A DNA stretch of 7,933 nucleotides from Bacillota bacterium (GCA_023412215.1 JAEYNX010000009.1:1-7933); one strand, 5' to 3'. Counted from the first letter of the stretch, positions 1 to 6,340 are shown. Numbers and translations are program-made. The notes: generated by a model not told the origin, from the sequence alone.

Positions 1-45
1 CTGAAAATCCTCGTGTCGTTGGTTCGATTCCGACCGGAAGCACCA
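1..45 (+). tRNA. tRNA-Phe(GAA), 5' part missing at window edge
   Basis: The window opens inside the anticodon loop of a tRNA. Bases 1-7 (CTGAAAA) form the loop with anticodon GAA at 3-5. The 3' half of the anticodon stem is 8-12, and 13-17 is the variable loop. The T arm is 18-34, with stem GTTGG/CCGAC around loop TTCGATT. The acceptor strand is 35-41, the discriminator A is 42, and the encoded CCA is 43-45. GAA reads Phe codons. The 5' half, including the D arm and promoter, lies before the window. Confidence 0.9.
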
Positions 46-51
46 GGTTTT

Positions 52-127
52 GCGGGTTTAGCTCATTTGGTAGAGCGCCACCTTGCCAAGGTGGAGGTAG
101 CGAGTTCGAACCTCGTAACCCGCTCCA
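52..127 (+). tRNA. tRNA-Gly(GCC)
   Basis: This is a complete 76-nt tRNA with encoded CCA. The acceptor stem pairs 52-58 (GCGGGTT) with 117-123 (AACCCGC), followed by T124 and CCA at 125-127. The anticodon stem CCACC (78-82) / GGTGG (90-94) encloses loop TTGCCAA with anticodon GCC at 85-87. The T arm carries the usual TTCGAAC loop. It begins 6 nt after tRNA-Phe, so the two are almost certainly cut from one precursor. Confidence 0.97.
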
Positions 128-130
128 CAA

Positions 131-178
131 AAAGACCAATGATATCGGCGTTGCGCCGGTGCATTGGTCTTTATTCTA
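131..178 (+). terminator. Intrinsic terminator after tRNA-Gly
   Basis: A perfect 11-bp inverted repeat (131-141 with 162-172) encloses an inner GC stem, CGGCG/CGCCG around TTG. It is followed by a T-rich tail (TTTATTCT). It starts 4 nt after the tRNA-Gly CCA end and closes the Phe-Gly unit, which implies tRNA-Cys depends on its own promoter or on read-through. Confidence 0.85.
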
Positions 179-230
179 TCAAAGCGGCAGCACGCATATT
201 TGCCGCGCTGCGTAAGTATACTTGTGGTAT

Positions 231-304
<74 letters not shown>

Positions 305-305
<1 letters not shown>

Positions 306-346
306 AAAATCACGTTTGAGCCAAATTGCTTAAACGTGATTTTTTC
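305..346 (+). terminator. Intrinsic terminator after tRNA-Cys
   Basis: Bases 305-317 (AAAAATCACGTTT) pair perfectly with 332-344 (AAACGTGATTTTT) around a 14-nt loop. The 3' arm runs straight into a T tract ending at 345. It abuts the tRNA CCA end and ends the tRNA array. Confidence 0.88.
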
Positions 347-572
347 ATAGGGGGCGCTGCCCCCTCTTGACGTCGGTTTTCTCCGCCTTCGGCTCTGAAA
401 ACCTCCTGTCACCCCCGAAGACGAAAGCGGTCGATGGCATTCGCCCGACCGCTGGATACGCATACCGTTGCCCCAGACAGTGCAAAAACGGGGAATATGC
501 AAAAATCTTTTTCCTACAGTGTTTACACTTAAGGCGCCGTAAGGGTACTGCTGCTCTTACAGCGCCTTTTAA
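347..572. other. Intergenic gap with clustered hairpins
   Basis: No credible gene is seen here. The stretch holds several perfect stems. One is AGGGGGC/GCCCCCT (349-355/359-365). Another is GGTTTTC/GAAAACC (375-381/397-403) with an inner GCC-TTC-GGC. A third is AGCGGTCG/CGACCGCT (426-433/446-453). The fourth is AAGGCGC..GTAAG with CTTAC..GCGCCTT (531-543/556-568). The last is followed by TTTTAA on the plus strand and could be a bidirectional terminator. The GGGGGC-loop-GCCCCC unit recurs in the other long gaps of this window. Confidence 0.55.
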
Positions 573-616
573 TACAAAAAACAGCAAAAGCGGGTATGCA
601 TTTACCCGCTTTTGCT
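573..616 (-). terminator. Intrinsic terminator of the small membrane-protein gene
   Basis: A perfect 14-bp stem (583-596 with 603-616) has a 6-nt loop. Read on the minus strand, the 3' arm is followed by GTTTTTTGTATT. It lies 37 bp past the stop codon at 654. Confidence 0.88.
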
Positions 617-653
617 GCCAACAACTATTTTTTAAGGCATTCGTGCCTTTCAT

Positions 654-938
654 TTACCGGTGAAACTCCTCGACAGTCACTTCAAACGCCTTGCTGCGGC
701 TTACCTTGTTGCTGAGCCAGATGAGCAGCACCCCGAATGCCGCACACACCGTTAAGGCCGCAACCCCAAGGCTGACAAACCACAAACCGCTTTTTACACA
801 TTCCGTTAAGATGTATATCATCCCTGTCACAACCAAAACGGTGACAATCACCTTTACCGCGGCAGGCCACTCCTTGTGGGCGGCTTCAGCATCAAACGCC
901 TGAAACGCTGTACTCGAGCGCTCTGTTTCTTTGCTCAT
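654..938 (-). CDS. Small two-span membrane protein, function unknown
   Basis: This encodes 94 residues that I do not recognise as a named family. The N-terminal 23 residues are polar and should be cytoplasmic. Two hydrophobic segments follow, at about residues 24-48 (starting WPAAVKVIVTV) and 50-75 (SGLWFVSLGVAAL onward). A short charged tail (KVSRSKAFEVTVEEFHR) ends the protein. There is no signal-peptide cleavage motif, so two transmembrane helices with both ends inside is the natural reading. The ATG at 938 is preceded by GGGGG four bases upstream, a usable ribosome site. It stands alone between its own promoter (1018-1046) and terminator (573-616), which argues for a real monocistronic gene. 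The hairpin 952-968 lies directly before the ribosome site. Possible roles such as accessory or stress membrane protein cannot be told from the sequence. Confidence 0.75.
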   Translation of the reverse strand: MSKETERSSTAFQAFDAEAAHKEWPAAVKVIVTVLVVTGMIYILTECVKSGLWFVSLGVAALTVCAAFGVLLIWLSNKVSRSKAFEVTVEEFHR

Positions 939-951
939 AATACCCCCGATT

Positions 952-968
952 CCATGCCCGTGGCATGG
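952..968 (-). promoter_or_regulatory. Leader hairpin next to the ribosome site
   Basis: CCATGCC (952-958) and GGCATGG (962-968) form a perfect 7-bp stem with a 3-nt loop. It sits in the transcript leader just upstream of the GGGGG ribosome site at about 943-947. Its arms resemble those of the promoter palindrome (ATGCC..GGCAT in both), so it could be a second operator rather than an RNA hairpin. Confidence 0.45.
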
Positions 969-1017
969 CTTGTTATTCCTGAAGGCTTAACGTCTTTTGC
1001 TGTTTTAGCGTAATTTT

Positions 1018-1046
1018 ATTATACAATGCCCGCACCGGGCATTCAA
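1018..1046 (-). promoter_or_regulatory. Sigma-A-type promoter with a palindrome in the spacer
   Basis: On the minus strand the -35 is TTGAAT (plus 1041-1046), the spacer is 17 bp, and the -10 is a perfect TATAAT (plus 1018-1023). A 19-bp palindrome, AATGCCCG-CAC-CGGGCATT (1025-1043), fills the spacer and reaches into the -35. No T run follows it, so it is not a terminator; a repressor operator is the better guess. Transcription would start about 70-75 nt before the ATG at 938. Confidence 0.65.
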
Positions 1047-1341
1047 CAACAAAGCGTTTACAATTCAGGTACTATTACAGTGCTCCCGACCGCCGGTTTT
1101 GCTGCAAAAAACACGAAGTTACCAACTTTACATAAAACTTTTTGCGTTTTGTTACCAGTTCGTCATAAACCTGAATCCCATTCCCTTTTAACGCCTATTT
1201 GCTGTGCAGGCACTCCCCCTGCAGACGTTTGCATTATTGCAGAATAAACATTATGGTATGCTCTGTCTATATTCCTATTCACTGCCGTGAGATTTAATTC
1301 CTGCGCGGCTTACAAAGGCTCTAAAAAGTTTTTTGGGTTCT
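1047..1341. other. Intergenic gap, little visible
   Basis: This is AT-richer sequence between the DUF4173 stop codon and the next gene's promoter. I see only short stems (AAGTT-ACC-AACTT near 1118-1130; TGCAGG/CCTGCA at 1205-1210/1218-1223). No clear terminator for the DUF4173 operon is visible here, so its transcript may run on or end by another route. Confidence 0.4.
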
Positions 1342-2928
1342 TCAGTTCAGGTAGCTTGAAAGCTCGGGGCTTTGGGCCGTAAAGCCGTACACCTTGTGGC
1401 TTACACGGTACATCTCGCGCATATGGGTAAGCTCCTCACCCACGCTTGCGCGCAGCGCCGGCTGTGCCTCGGCATTCAGGCCGTTATAAAGTGCCGCCAC
1501 CTCGGGCAGGGCGCTGTAGGAAAGCTCGTTTAGGTAGCCCACGTCCAGCTCCGTCGCTTCGGGGTTTTGCAGGTAGCGCCCGATATTATAGCTTGCGATG
1601 GTTCTATCCACGTTAAAGAGCGAGAGCACGCACACAAACGCAATGATGGTACCGCCCATCAGCCGCAGGGCGTTTACGCGCTCGGTGACGCACTGCAGCA
1701 GCAGCCAGAGCAGGCATACCCCCACCACCGCCATAAACCACAGCGTGAACACCCGTTTGATGCTCAGACCGTACACCTGCACGTACAGGGTCATGCGCAG
1801 GATGGCCGAGGCCAGCACGACGCCGTTGCACAGGCACATGAGCGCGGTGAGGATGCGCACCGCCAACGACAGCGCCTTCTCCCCCTTCTTGCAGAAGAAA
1901 AGGATAAACATCACCGCCGCAAAGCAGAGTCCGCTCGCCCACGCAAGCTCAAAGAAGCCCTTGCGCGCGTACTCGGCGTAGGTAAGGCCGCTTATCGTCC
2001 TGCCGGTGTTACCCGCGAACAGGTATTGGAACTGCACCGCCACAAACAGCAGCAGGATGACATTCACCATCGCCAGAAAGGCGGTGGCTACCGTTTTATC
2101 GAGAAAGCGCGGGGCGGTTCGCTCTTTGAGCTGCTCCTTGCCGCCCGCCTTGGCCGCGATAAAGAGCGCGCTTAAAAAGATCGCGCCCGTGCTCCCCAAC
2201 AGCACGTCGGCTATCAGCTTGCCGAAGCTGATGTTAAGCGACTGCATCACGTAGTTTAACCCGCTTTCAAACACGCTGTCGGCCCTGGCGAAGAGCAGCA
2301 GCAGCAGACCGCCGAGGGGCAGCGCCAGCGCCAGGCCCGCCACAACCTTGAGCGCGGTGTTCGCGGCCTTGGATTTGATCTTTTTCGTCGCCGCAAGGCT
2401 CCTAAAGGGCATATCCAGAAAGCTTAAGGGGCGCGCCAGCAGATGTCGCAGGGCCTTGACCACGGTATCGAGCGAAAGCAGGGCGCGCACCTTGCAGCCG
2501 CTTAGCAGCATGGTTTGCACAAACACCAGCGCCGTGAGTGCGGGGATGGTGATGAGCTGCACGATCGGGTTGAAATGCAGCCCAAACCCCGCGGCGATCA
2601 CGACGGCCGGCAGGGTGAGCGCCACGCCCGCCCGGCTGAGCTTTTCGCCCTTCTCGTGAAAATAATACAGGATGAATGCGCAGTAAAGCAGGGTGAGCAC
2701 CGTTACGCTGATGCCTGTTGCCCCTAAAAACACCGTCTCGGTAAACAGCATGCCGAACACCAGCGAAAAGATGGTGGCCGCAAGCCCCTTTTCGCCCTGC
2801 GCCACCGCAAGCGCCTTCTGGTACGATTCGCTCCGGCTGCGCGGTGTCGGCATCATCACGCCCGGGCTACTCACAACGGGGGGAATAGTACTCTGGGGAG
2901 ACTGCGTTATCTTTTGCTCGTTCATCAT
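1342..2928 (-). CDS. DUF4173 domain-containing multi-span membrane protein
   Basis: This is a 528-residue integral membrane protein. A polar, proline-rich N-terminus (1-45) precedes about eleven hydrophobic segments, near 49-70, 74-91, 100-118, 122-143, 193-215, 240-260, 280-304, 328-346, 353-378, 392-413 and 422-440. A soluble C-terminal part of about 85 residues follows. Family-typical stretches are QFQYLF (299-304), GLTYAEYARKGFFEL (314-328), VYGLSIKRV (385-393) and NVDRTIASYNIGRY (439-452). These match the DUF4173 family as I know it; its biochemical role is not established. It is the last gene of an operon after the HTH regulator. The first ATG overlaps the regulator's stop as ATGA. A second in-frame ATG at 2925 lies 7 nt from a perfect AAGGAGG, against 4 nt for the first, so a 527-residue product is equally or more likely. 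Both starts imply translational coupling. Confidence 0.88.
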   Translation of the reverse strand: MMNEQKITQSPQSTIPPVVSSPGVMMPTPRSRSESYQKALAVAQGEKGLAATIFSLVFGMLFTETVFLGATGISVTVLTLLYCAFILYYFHEKGEKLSRAGVALTLPAVVIAAGFGLHFNPIVQLITIPALTALVFVQTMLLSGCKVRALLSLDTVVKALRHLLARPLSFLDMPFRSLAATKKIKSKAANTALKVVAGLALALPLGGLLLLLFARADSVFESGLNYVMQSLNISFGKLIADVLLGSTGAIFLSALFIAAKAGGKEQLKERTAPRFLDKTVATAFLAMVNVILLLFVAVQFQYLFAGNTGRTISGLTYAEYARKGFFELAWASGLCFAAVMFILFFCKKGEKALSLAVRILTALMCLCNGVVLASAILRMTLYVQVYGLSIKRVFTLWFMAVVGVCLLWLLLQCVTERVNALRLMGGTIIAFVCVLSLFNVDRTIASYNIGRYLQNPEATELDVGYLNELSYSALPEVAALYNGLNAEAQPALRASVGEELTHMREMYRVSHKVYGFTAQSPELSSYLN

Positions 2929-3146
2929 AACTCCTCCTTCTCATCGGGAACGTATTCAAGCAGCTCGGCGGGCTGGCAGTTTAACACCTTGCACAGGGCT
3001 GCCAGTGTGGAGAAACGCACCGCCTTAGCCTTGTTGTTCTTTAAAACGGAGAGGTTTGCGAGCGTGATGCCCACGCCCTCCGCAACCTCGGTGGCGCTCA
3101 GCTTCCGCCGCGCCATCATCACATCGATATTCACTACGATCGGCAT
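2925..3146 (-). CDS. Small XRE/Cro-CI family HTH transcriptional regulator
   Basis: This is a 73-residue, single-domain DNA-binding protein. Residues about 5-66 form the five-helix Cro/CI fold. It opens MPIVVNIDVMMARRKLSATE, and the helix-turn-helix covers roughly 17-40 (SATEVAEGVGITLANLSVLK). The stretch KAKAVRFSTLAALCKVLNCQ (39-58) is typical of the YozG-like short regulators usually found beside DUF2975 proteins. I chose the ATG at 3146 because the recognisable domain starts there and AAAGGA lies 8 nt upstream. An upstream extension would run through the end of the DUF2975 gene in another frame. It lies 23 nt after DUF2975 and overlaps the DUF4173 start. It may regulate its own operon, for which the repeats at 3807-3842 are candidate sites; this is an inference. 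Confidence 0.92.
   Translation of the reverse strand: MPIVVNIDVMMARRKLSATEVAEGVGITLANLSVLKNNKAKAVRFSTLAALCKVLNCQPAELLEYVPDEKEEL
2933..2939 (-). promoter_or_regulatory. Shine-Dalgarno AAGGAGG inside the HTH gene's 3' end
   Basis: The minus strand reads AAGGAGGAGTT before two consecutive ATG codons (2928 and 2925). The site lies inside the last codons of the HTH gene, so ribosomes finishing that gene re-start here. The spacing of 7 nt favours the second ATG. Confidence 0.8.
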
Positions 3147-3169
3147 TGGTTTGTTCCTTTCTCCTGCAC

Positions 3170-3640
3170 CTATATCGTGAGGTCGTTTTCCTGCTTGTAA
3201 GAAACCGCCTGCACGAACAGCTCGGCAAGTACCGCAATCAGCGCCGCGATAAAGGTGAAGGCCAGCGCCACGCAGAGCACCAGCACCGAGGGCAGAAACG
3301 GCATAACGATGAAATAGGCGGCGGCTATCGGCAGGCACAGGTACCCGATGCGCTTGAGCAGCCGCGCGTTCTGCTCGGTAAAGGGGTTTTCGGTGTTTAC
3401 GTTCTTAAGCAGCCTGCGCAAAAGCAGCAGGATCACAAAGGCGCACACCCCCGAAACATACAGCACCGTGAGCATGGGCAGGCGCACCGTGTCGGGGTTC
3501 GGGTAGCGCACCAGCGCGTAATAGGAATTCAGCACAAACGGCAAAAAAATGACGATGCCTCCGCCCAGTACCATTAAAACGAGGCACAATTTCTCCATGA
3601 CCGCGCACAGGCTGTTCTTGCCCAAGACCTTCAGTTTCAT
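3170..3640 (-). CDS. DUF2975 domain-containing membrane protein
   Basis: This is a 156-residue protein with four predicted membrane spans, at about residues 14-36, 55-75, 98-117 and 120-145. A loop containing NTENPFTEQNARLLKRIGY (82-100) lies between spans two and three. The NPF followed by an Asn/Leu/Ile-rich amphipathic stretch is the DUF2975 signature. The ATG at 3640 is chosen because it begins the first span region and GGGAG lies 9 nt upstream. The open frame extends to 3865, but that extension crosses the -10 and -35 boxes at 3795-3823, so it cannot be translated from that promoter. It is the first gene of the DUF2975-HTH-DUF4173 operon. The paired occurrence of such membrane proteins with a tiny HTH regulator is common in Firmicutes and suggests membrane-linked control, with no known ligand. 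Confidence 0.9.
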   Translation of the reverse strand: MKLKVLGKNSLCAVMEKLCLVLMVLGGGIVIFLPFVLNSYYALVRYPNPDTVRLPMLTVLYVSGVCAFVILLLLRRLLKNVNTENPFTEQNARLLKRIGYLCLPIAAAYFIVMPFLPSVLVLCVALAFTFIAALIAVLAELFVQAVSYKQENDLTI

Positions 3641-3794
3641 CCCTGCATTCTCCCTTTCATATTCGCTGCGCAATGAACACTTGCACTCGACAAGCGATGA
3701 TGCCTTTCCACGCGCAAATCCGCCTTTATACGAATTTGAAAATATTATTCTTTGAATATCAGGTTTTCTAGCCCGATATCTCTCTTCAAGCCTT

Positions 3795-3823
3795 AGTATA
3801 AGATAGTATTTATCGTTTGTCAA
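3795..3823 (-). promoter_or_regulatory. Strong sigma-A promoter of the DUF2975 operon
   Basis: The minus strand carries a perfect -35, TTGACA (plus 3818-3823), a 17-bp spacer, and the -10 TATACT (plus 3795-3800). Transcription would start near 3788, giving a leader of about 148 nt before the ATG at 3640. I see no recognisable riboswitch in that leader. Confidence 0.88.
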
Positions 3824-3842
3824 TAAATATTTATCAATTATC
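3807..3842 (-). promoter_or_regulatory. Candidate operator: spaced GATAAATA repeats
   Basis: The minus strand has two identical GATAAATA boxes at plus 3828-3835 and 3807-3814. They start 21 bp apart, about two helical turns, and flank the -35. A third, shortened box (GATAAT) is at 3837-3842. The upstream box is also part of a perfect 12-bp palindrome, ATAAATATTTAT (3823-3834). The position fits a repressor site, and the operon's own HTH protein is the obvious candidate. That link is an inference. Confidence 0.45.
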
Positions 3843-3865
3843 AGGTTAAAATTACCGATAAACAA

Positions 3866-4084
3866 TTGCTTCCTGTATTTATGGATTTACGTACCAATCC
3901 TGTAATCAGCCGGAAAACAAATGCAGCTGTTCAATGATATACTGTGTTGAGGTGTCGTGTCGAATGGTCTGTTCGGCACAGCTAGTGGAAGGATACATTG
4001 ATAGGGCTGCCTCATTACTACATATTGTGTCGCTCAATCACAAGATAAAGATGCCTTAATAGAGGTGGCAAGGCAAGGTTAAAA
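3866..4084. other. Intergenic gap between operon promoter and repeat cluster
   Basis: No gene is supported. An 8-bp stem with one G-T pair is present at about 3957-3979 (GTGTCGAA with TTCGGCAC). A 16-codon frame starting with TTG at about 3998 exists but has nothing else in its favour. No promoter pair was found on the plus strand. Confidence 0.4.
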
Positions 4085-4195
4085 CCCACCCCCTACCCCC
4101 TCCCGTTTACGGGAGATTCCTTAACCCCGAGCTGCAATAAACGGGAGGGGGAAAGAGTTCTGGGGGCTGCGCCCCCAGAACTCCGCGCCTGCTGT
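4085..4195 (-). repeat. Palindromic repeat, copy C (inverted orientation)
   Basis: This copy matches the reverse complement of the core of copies A and B. In order it shows CCCACCCC, then a 14-bp perfect stem CCCCCTCCCGTTTA/TAAACGGGAGGGGG (4096-4109/4138-4151). Next is GAAAGA and a 13-bp perfect stem GAGTTCTGGGGGC-TGC-GCCCCCAGAACTC (4155-4167/4171-4183). The loops have diverged from A and B while both stems remain perfectly paired. Confidence 0.8.
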
Positions 4196-4301
4196 GCAAG
4201 AGTACGTTTGCCTGTAAAAATTCGCTGGCGCGTAATATGCCGCTAAACCGCTAACGCCAGCTTGGCAACGGCCGGTTGTCCGCCATTCGGCAATAAACAT
4301 T

Positions 4302-4626
4302 CTGCTGCCCAAAACCTTGTGCCTGAGCACATACAAACGCCGCTTGCAGATGGCAGGTATTGCTTATGTTTATAACGAACGTTCGATGAGCATACTTCTT
4401 CTTCATGTCCTGTGTAAGCCGCACTCACCGGCCTGCAAACGCAGACATGAGCGCATAAACTCAGTGCTCCAAAATCGCAATTAGAGCGGGGGCACGGCCC
4501 TTTGCCTTGGCCTGCGAAGCAGGCAAGGAGCGCCGGGGGCGCAGCCCCCGGCATTCTTTCCCCCTCCCATTCATGCAGGCACGTTTACCAAAGTATGCCC
4601 GTAAATGGGAGGGGGTTGGGGGTGGG
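4302..4626 (+). repeat. Long repeat, copy A
   Basis: This is the first of two direct copies about 400 bp apart. The right part (4478-4626) contains an imperfect GCCTGC/GCAGGC stem near 4510-4523. It also contains a 9-bp GCCGGGGGC-GCA-GCCCCCGGC hairpin (4532-4552) and a 12-bp CCCCCTCCCATT/AATGGGAGGGGG stem (4560-4571/4604-4615), and ends TTGGGGGTGGG. The left part (4302-4477) is a looser match to copy B. Frames read through it produce short peptides that repeat in copy B and are artefacts of the repeat. Confidence 0.88.
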
Positions 4627-4699
4627 CATCAGCACGGGTGCTCTGTTGCCCATCCCACCCCGCGCCTGGCTTCGCGAAGGTATGCTACCTGAAAAACCG

Positions 4700-5027
4700 C
4701 TGCGCCCCGAAAACCTCACGTCTGAGTACGCACAAACGCCGCTAGTAAACGGCATGTAGTGCTCGTATTTATAACGATTGCTTAATGAGCGTACTTCCTC
4801 TTCACGTCCTGTGTAAGCCGCACTCAGAGGCCTCAAGCGCAGACGTAAGCGCTACATAAACTCAGTGCCCCGGAATGACAATTAGAGCGGGGGCACGGCC
4901 CTTTGCCTTGGCCTGCGAAGCAGGCAAGGAGCGCCGGGGGCGAAGCCCCCGGCATTCTTTCCCCCTCCCATTCATGCAGACACGTTTACCAAAGTATGCC
5001 CGTAAATGGGAGGGGGTTGGGGGTGGG
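4700..5027 (+). repeat. Long repeat, copy B
   Basis: This is the second direct copy. Bases 4879-5027 match 4478-4626 at a constant offset of 401 with only two differences (4542/4943 C to A, 4579/4980 G to A). The left part (4700-4878) matches copy A only at roughly three bases in four, with small indels. Its stems correspond to 4933-4953 and 4961-4972/5005-5016. It lies about 75 bp past the acpP terminator on the minus strand. Confidence 0.9.
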
Positions 5028-5103
5028 TCAAAACCGGGTAGGTCTTTTACGCACAACCCCAAGCGCACCTAAGGCTTTGTCATAGCAAGAACAGCTTTAG
5101 ACA

Positions 5104-5127
5104 TAAAAAGAGCGGGATTGCTCCCGC
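5104..5127 (-). terminator. Intrinsic terminator after acpP
   Basis: On the minus strand a GCGGGA-GCAA-TCCCGC hairpin (plus 5112-5127) is followed by TCTTTTTATG. It lies about 25 bp past the acpP stop codon and ends the accD-accA-acpP cluster. Confidence 0.87.
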
Positions 5128-5152
5128 CCTTTAAAACCTATTTAAACAAGTA

Positions 5153-5380
5153 TTATACTTCGGATTCGATATATTTTACGATGTCGCTTACTAATTTGAT
5201 GTTCTCAACCTGCTCGTCGGGGATCTCGATATCGAACTCCTCCTCAAGCGACATCACGAGGTCTACAACATCCAGCGAATCGGCGCCAAGATCCTCAAGA
5301 ATGTTCGCCTCCATGGTTACAACATCCTCTTCAAGATCAAGCTGGTCGCAGATGATTTGCCTTACCTTTTCGTATACCAT
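5153..5380 (-). CDS. acpP: Acyl carrier protein
   Basis: This is a 75-residue acidic protein of normal ACP length. The phosphopantetheine attachment motif GADSLD gives the modified serine as residue 35, at the start of helix II (LDVVDLVMSLEEEFDIEI, about 36-53). The pattern LEDLGADSLDVVDLVMSLEE is diagnostic. It carries growing acyl chains as thioesters for type II fatty-acid synthesis in the cytoplasm, after 4'-phosphopantetheine is added by holo-ACP synthase. The ATG at 5380 is selected because the fold begins there and GGGAGG lies 9 nt upstream; a longer open frame to 5440 has no such support. It follows accA by 92 bp on the same strand and ends in its own terminator. That gap holds a possible separate promoter, so it may be transcribed both with accDA and alone. 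Confidence 0.96.
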   Translation of the reverse strand: MVYEKVRQIICDQLDLEEDVVTMEANILEDLGADSLDVVDLVMSLEEEFDIEIPDEQVENIKLVSDIVKYIESEV

Positions 5381-5401
5381 ATAAAATATCCTCCCAGTTT
5401 T

Positions 5402-5429
5402 AATATAATTGATAAAAAGCAGCTGTACA
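5402..5429 (-). promoter_or_regulatory. Possible acpP promoter
   Basis: The minus strand has TGTACA (plus 5424-5429), a 16-bp spacer and TATATT (plus 5402-5407). The -35 matches consensus at four of six bases and the -10 at five of six. It would give a very short leader before the GGGAGG site. The -35 lies within the palindrome GCTGTACAGC. Confidence 0.4.
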
Positions 5430-5472
5430 GCCGGTGACATGGCAACCTGAGTAAAAATGGCGCCGCTACTAC

Positions 5473-6276
5473 CTATTCTGTGTATTCGCCGATTTTTCTA
5501 TACTTATAATACCTATTTGTCAGCAAACTATCAAGAGTTATTTCAGAAAAATTTTTAAGGGATTTTTCCAAGTATGTCTTGATATTCTGTGCCGTGTAGG
5601 CGGGGTCGATATGCGCGCCGCCGATGGGCTCGCTGATGATCTGTTCGCAGATGCCAAGCCTAAGCATATCCTCCGCGGTGATCTTTAAGATATTCGCCGC
5701 TTCGCGCTCTTTAGTGGCATCCTTCCATAGTATGCTGGCGAAGCCGCGAGGTGATATCACCGAGTAAACCGCGTTTTCCAGTACCGCCAGCTCGTCGCAT
5801 ACGCCGAGGGCCAGCGCGCCGCCGCTGCCGCCTTCGCCCAGCACCACCGAAACGATGGGGGTGGCGAGGGTGGAAAGCTCAAACAGGTTTCTGGCTATCG
5901 CCTCACCCTGCCCGCGCTCCTCGGCTCCTACGCCGCAGAAGGCGCCGGGGGTGTCGATAAAGAAGATCACGGGGCGGTGAAACTTCTCGGCCTGTTTGGC
6001 GAGCCTGAGCGCCTTGCGGTAGCCCTCCGGGTGCGCCATGGCGAAGTTTGCCTGCTTGTTTTCTTCAAGGTTCTTGCCCTTCACCTGGCCTATCACCGTC
6101 ACGGGCCTGCCGTTTAAGCGTGCGATGCCGCCCATGATGGCCGCGTCGTCGCCGTACAGGCGGTCGCCGTGGCACTCGGTAAAGCCGTCGAAGATCATCG
6201 GGATATAGTTCTTCACCGTGGGCCTGCCGGGGGTTCTTACAATCTCAATGCGTTCCCATGCGGTTAGTCTACTCAT
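5473..6276 (-). CDS. accA: Acetyl-CoA carboxylase carboxyltransferase subunit alpha
   Basis: This 267-residue subunit, with AccD, transfers the carboxyl group from biotin on AccB to acetyl-CoA, making malonyl-CoA. Motifs (numbering from MSRLTAW) are FTECHGDRLYGDDAAIMGGI (about 32-51), HPEGYRKALRL (82-92), FFIDTPGAFCGVGAEERGQG (105-124), the oxyanion-type GEGGSGGALALG (147-158), YSVISPRGFASILWKD (171-186) and PIGGAHIDP (217-225). It aligns with E. coli AccA from about residue 60 onward, so the N-terminal helical segment of the long forms is absent. Short forms are usual in clostridia, so I do not read this as truncation. The ATG at 6276 has AAAGG 6 nt upstream; an in-frame ATG at 6282 would add two residues. 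It follows accD by 75 bp, a spacer containing two strong hairpins. Confidence 0.96.
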   Translation of the reverse strand: MSRLTAWERIEIVRTPGRPTVKNYIPMIFDGFTECHGDRLYGDDAAIMGGIARLNGRPVTVIGQVKGKNLEENKQANFAMAHPEGYRKALRLAKQAEKFHRPVIFFIDTPGAFCGVGAEERGQGEAIARNLFELSTLATPIVSVVLGEGGSGGALALGVCDELAVLENAVYSVISPRGFASILWKDATKEREAANILKITAEDMLRLGICEQIISEPIGGAHIDPAYTAQNIKTYLEKSLKNFSEITLDSLLTNRYYKYRKIGEYTE

Positions 6277-6299
6277 GATCATCCTTTCCTTTCCGGGAG

Positions 6300-6333
6300 T
6301 TGTGCGGTTTCGGTCCCTGACCGAAAAGCACAA
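6300..6333 (-). promoter_or_regulatory. accD-accA spacer hairpin
   Basis: Two nested perfect stems, TTGTGC/GCACAA (6300-6305/6328-6333) and TTTCGGTC-CCT-GACCGAAA (6308-6326), form one long hairpin about 20 nt before the accA ribosome site. No T run follows on the minus strand, so it is not a terminator. A role in mRNA processing or in setting the AccD:AccA ratio is possible. Confidence 0.6.
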
Positions 6334-6340
6334 AACCGAG

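Noticed and set aside
1025..1043. The palindrome as a transcription terminator for the upstream operon
   Set aside because: No T run follows it on either strand, and it sits between good -35 and -10 boxes.
1567..2727. Plus-strand frames of up to 202 codons opposite the DUF4173 gene
   Set aside because: His/Gln/Arg-rich composition is typical of antisense shadows of a GC-rich gene, and DUF4173 on the other strand is recognisable.
3641..3865. N-terminal extension of the DUF2975 frame to 3865
   Set aside because: It crosses the -10 and -35 of the operon's promoter and has no membrane-protein character; the ATG at 3640 has a ribosome site and fits the family.
3998..4050. A 16-codon plus-strand frame with TTG start after AAGGA
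   Set aside because: No promoter, no recognisable product, and a non-ATG start; too little to support a gene.
4085..5027. Insertion sequence or transposon
   Set aside because: No transposase frame or clear target duplications; at most a non-autonomous palindromic element.
4085..5085. CRISPR array
   Set aside because: Only three copies, long and palindromic, one inverted, without regular short spacers.
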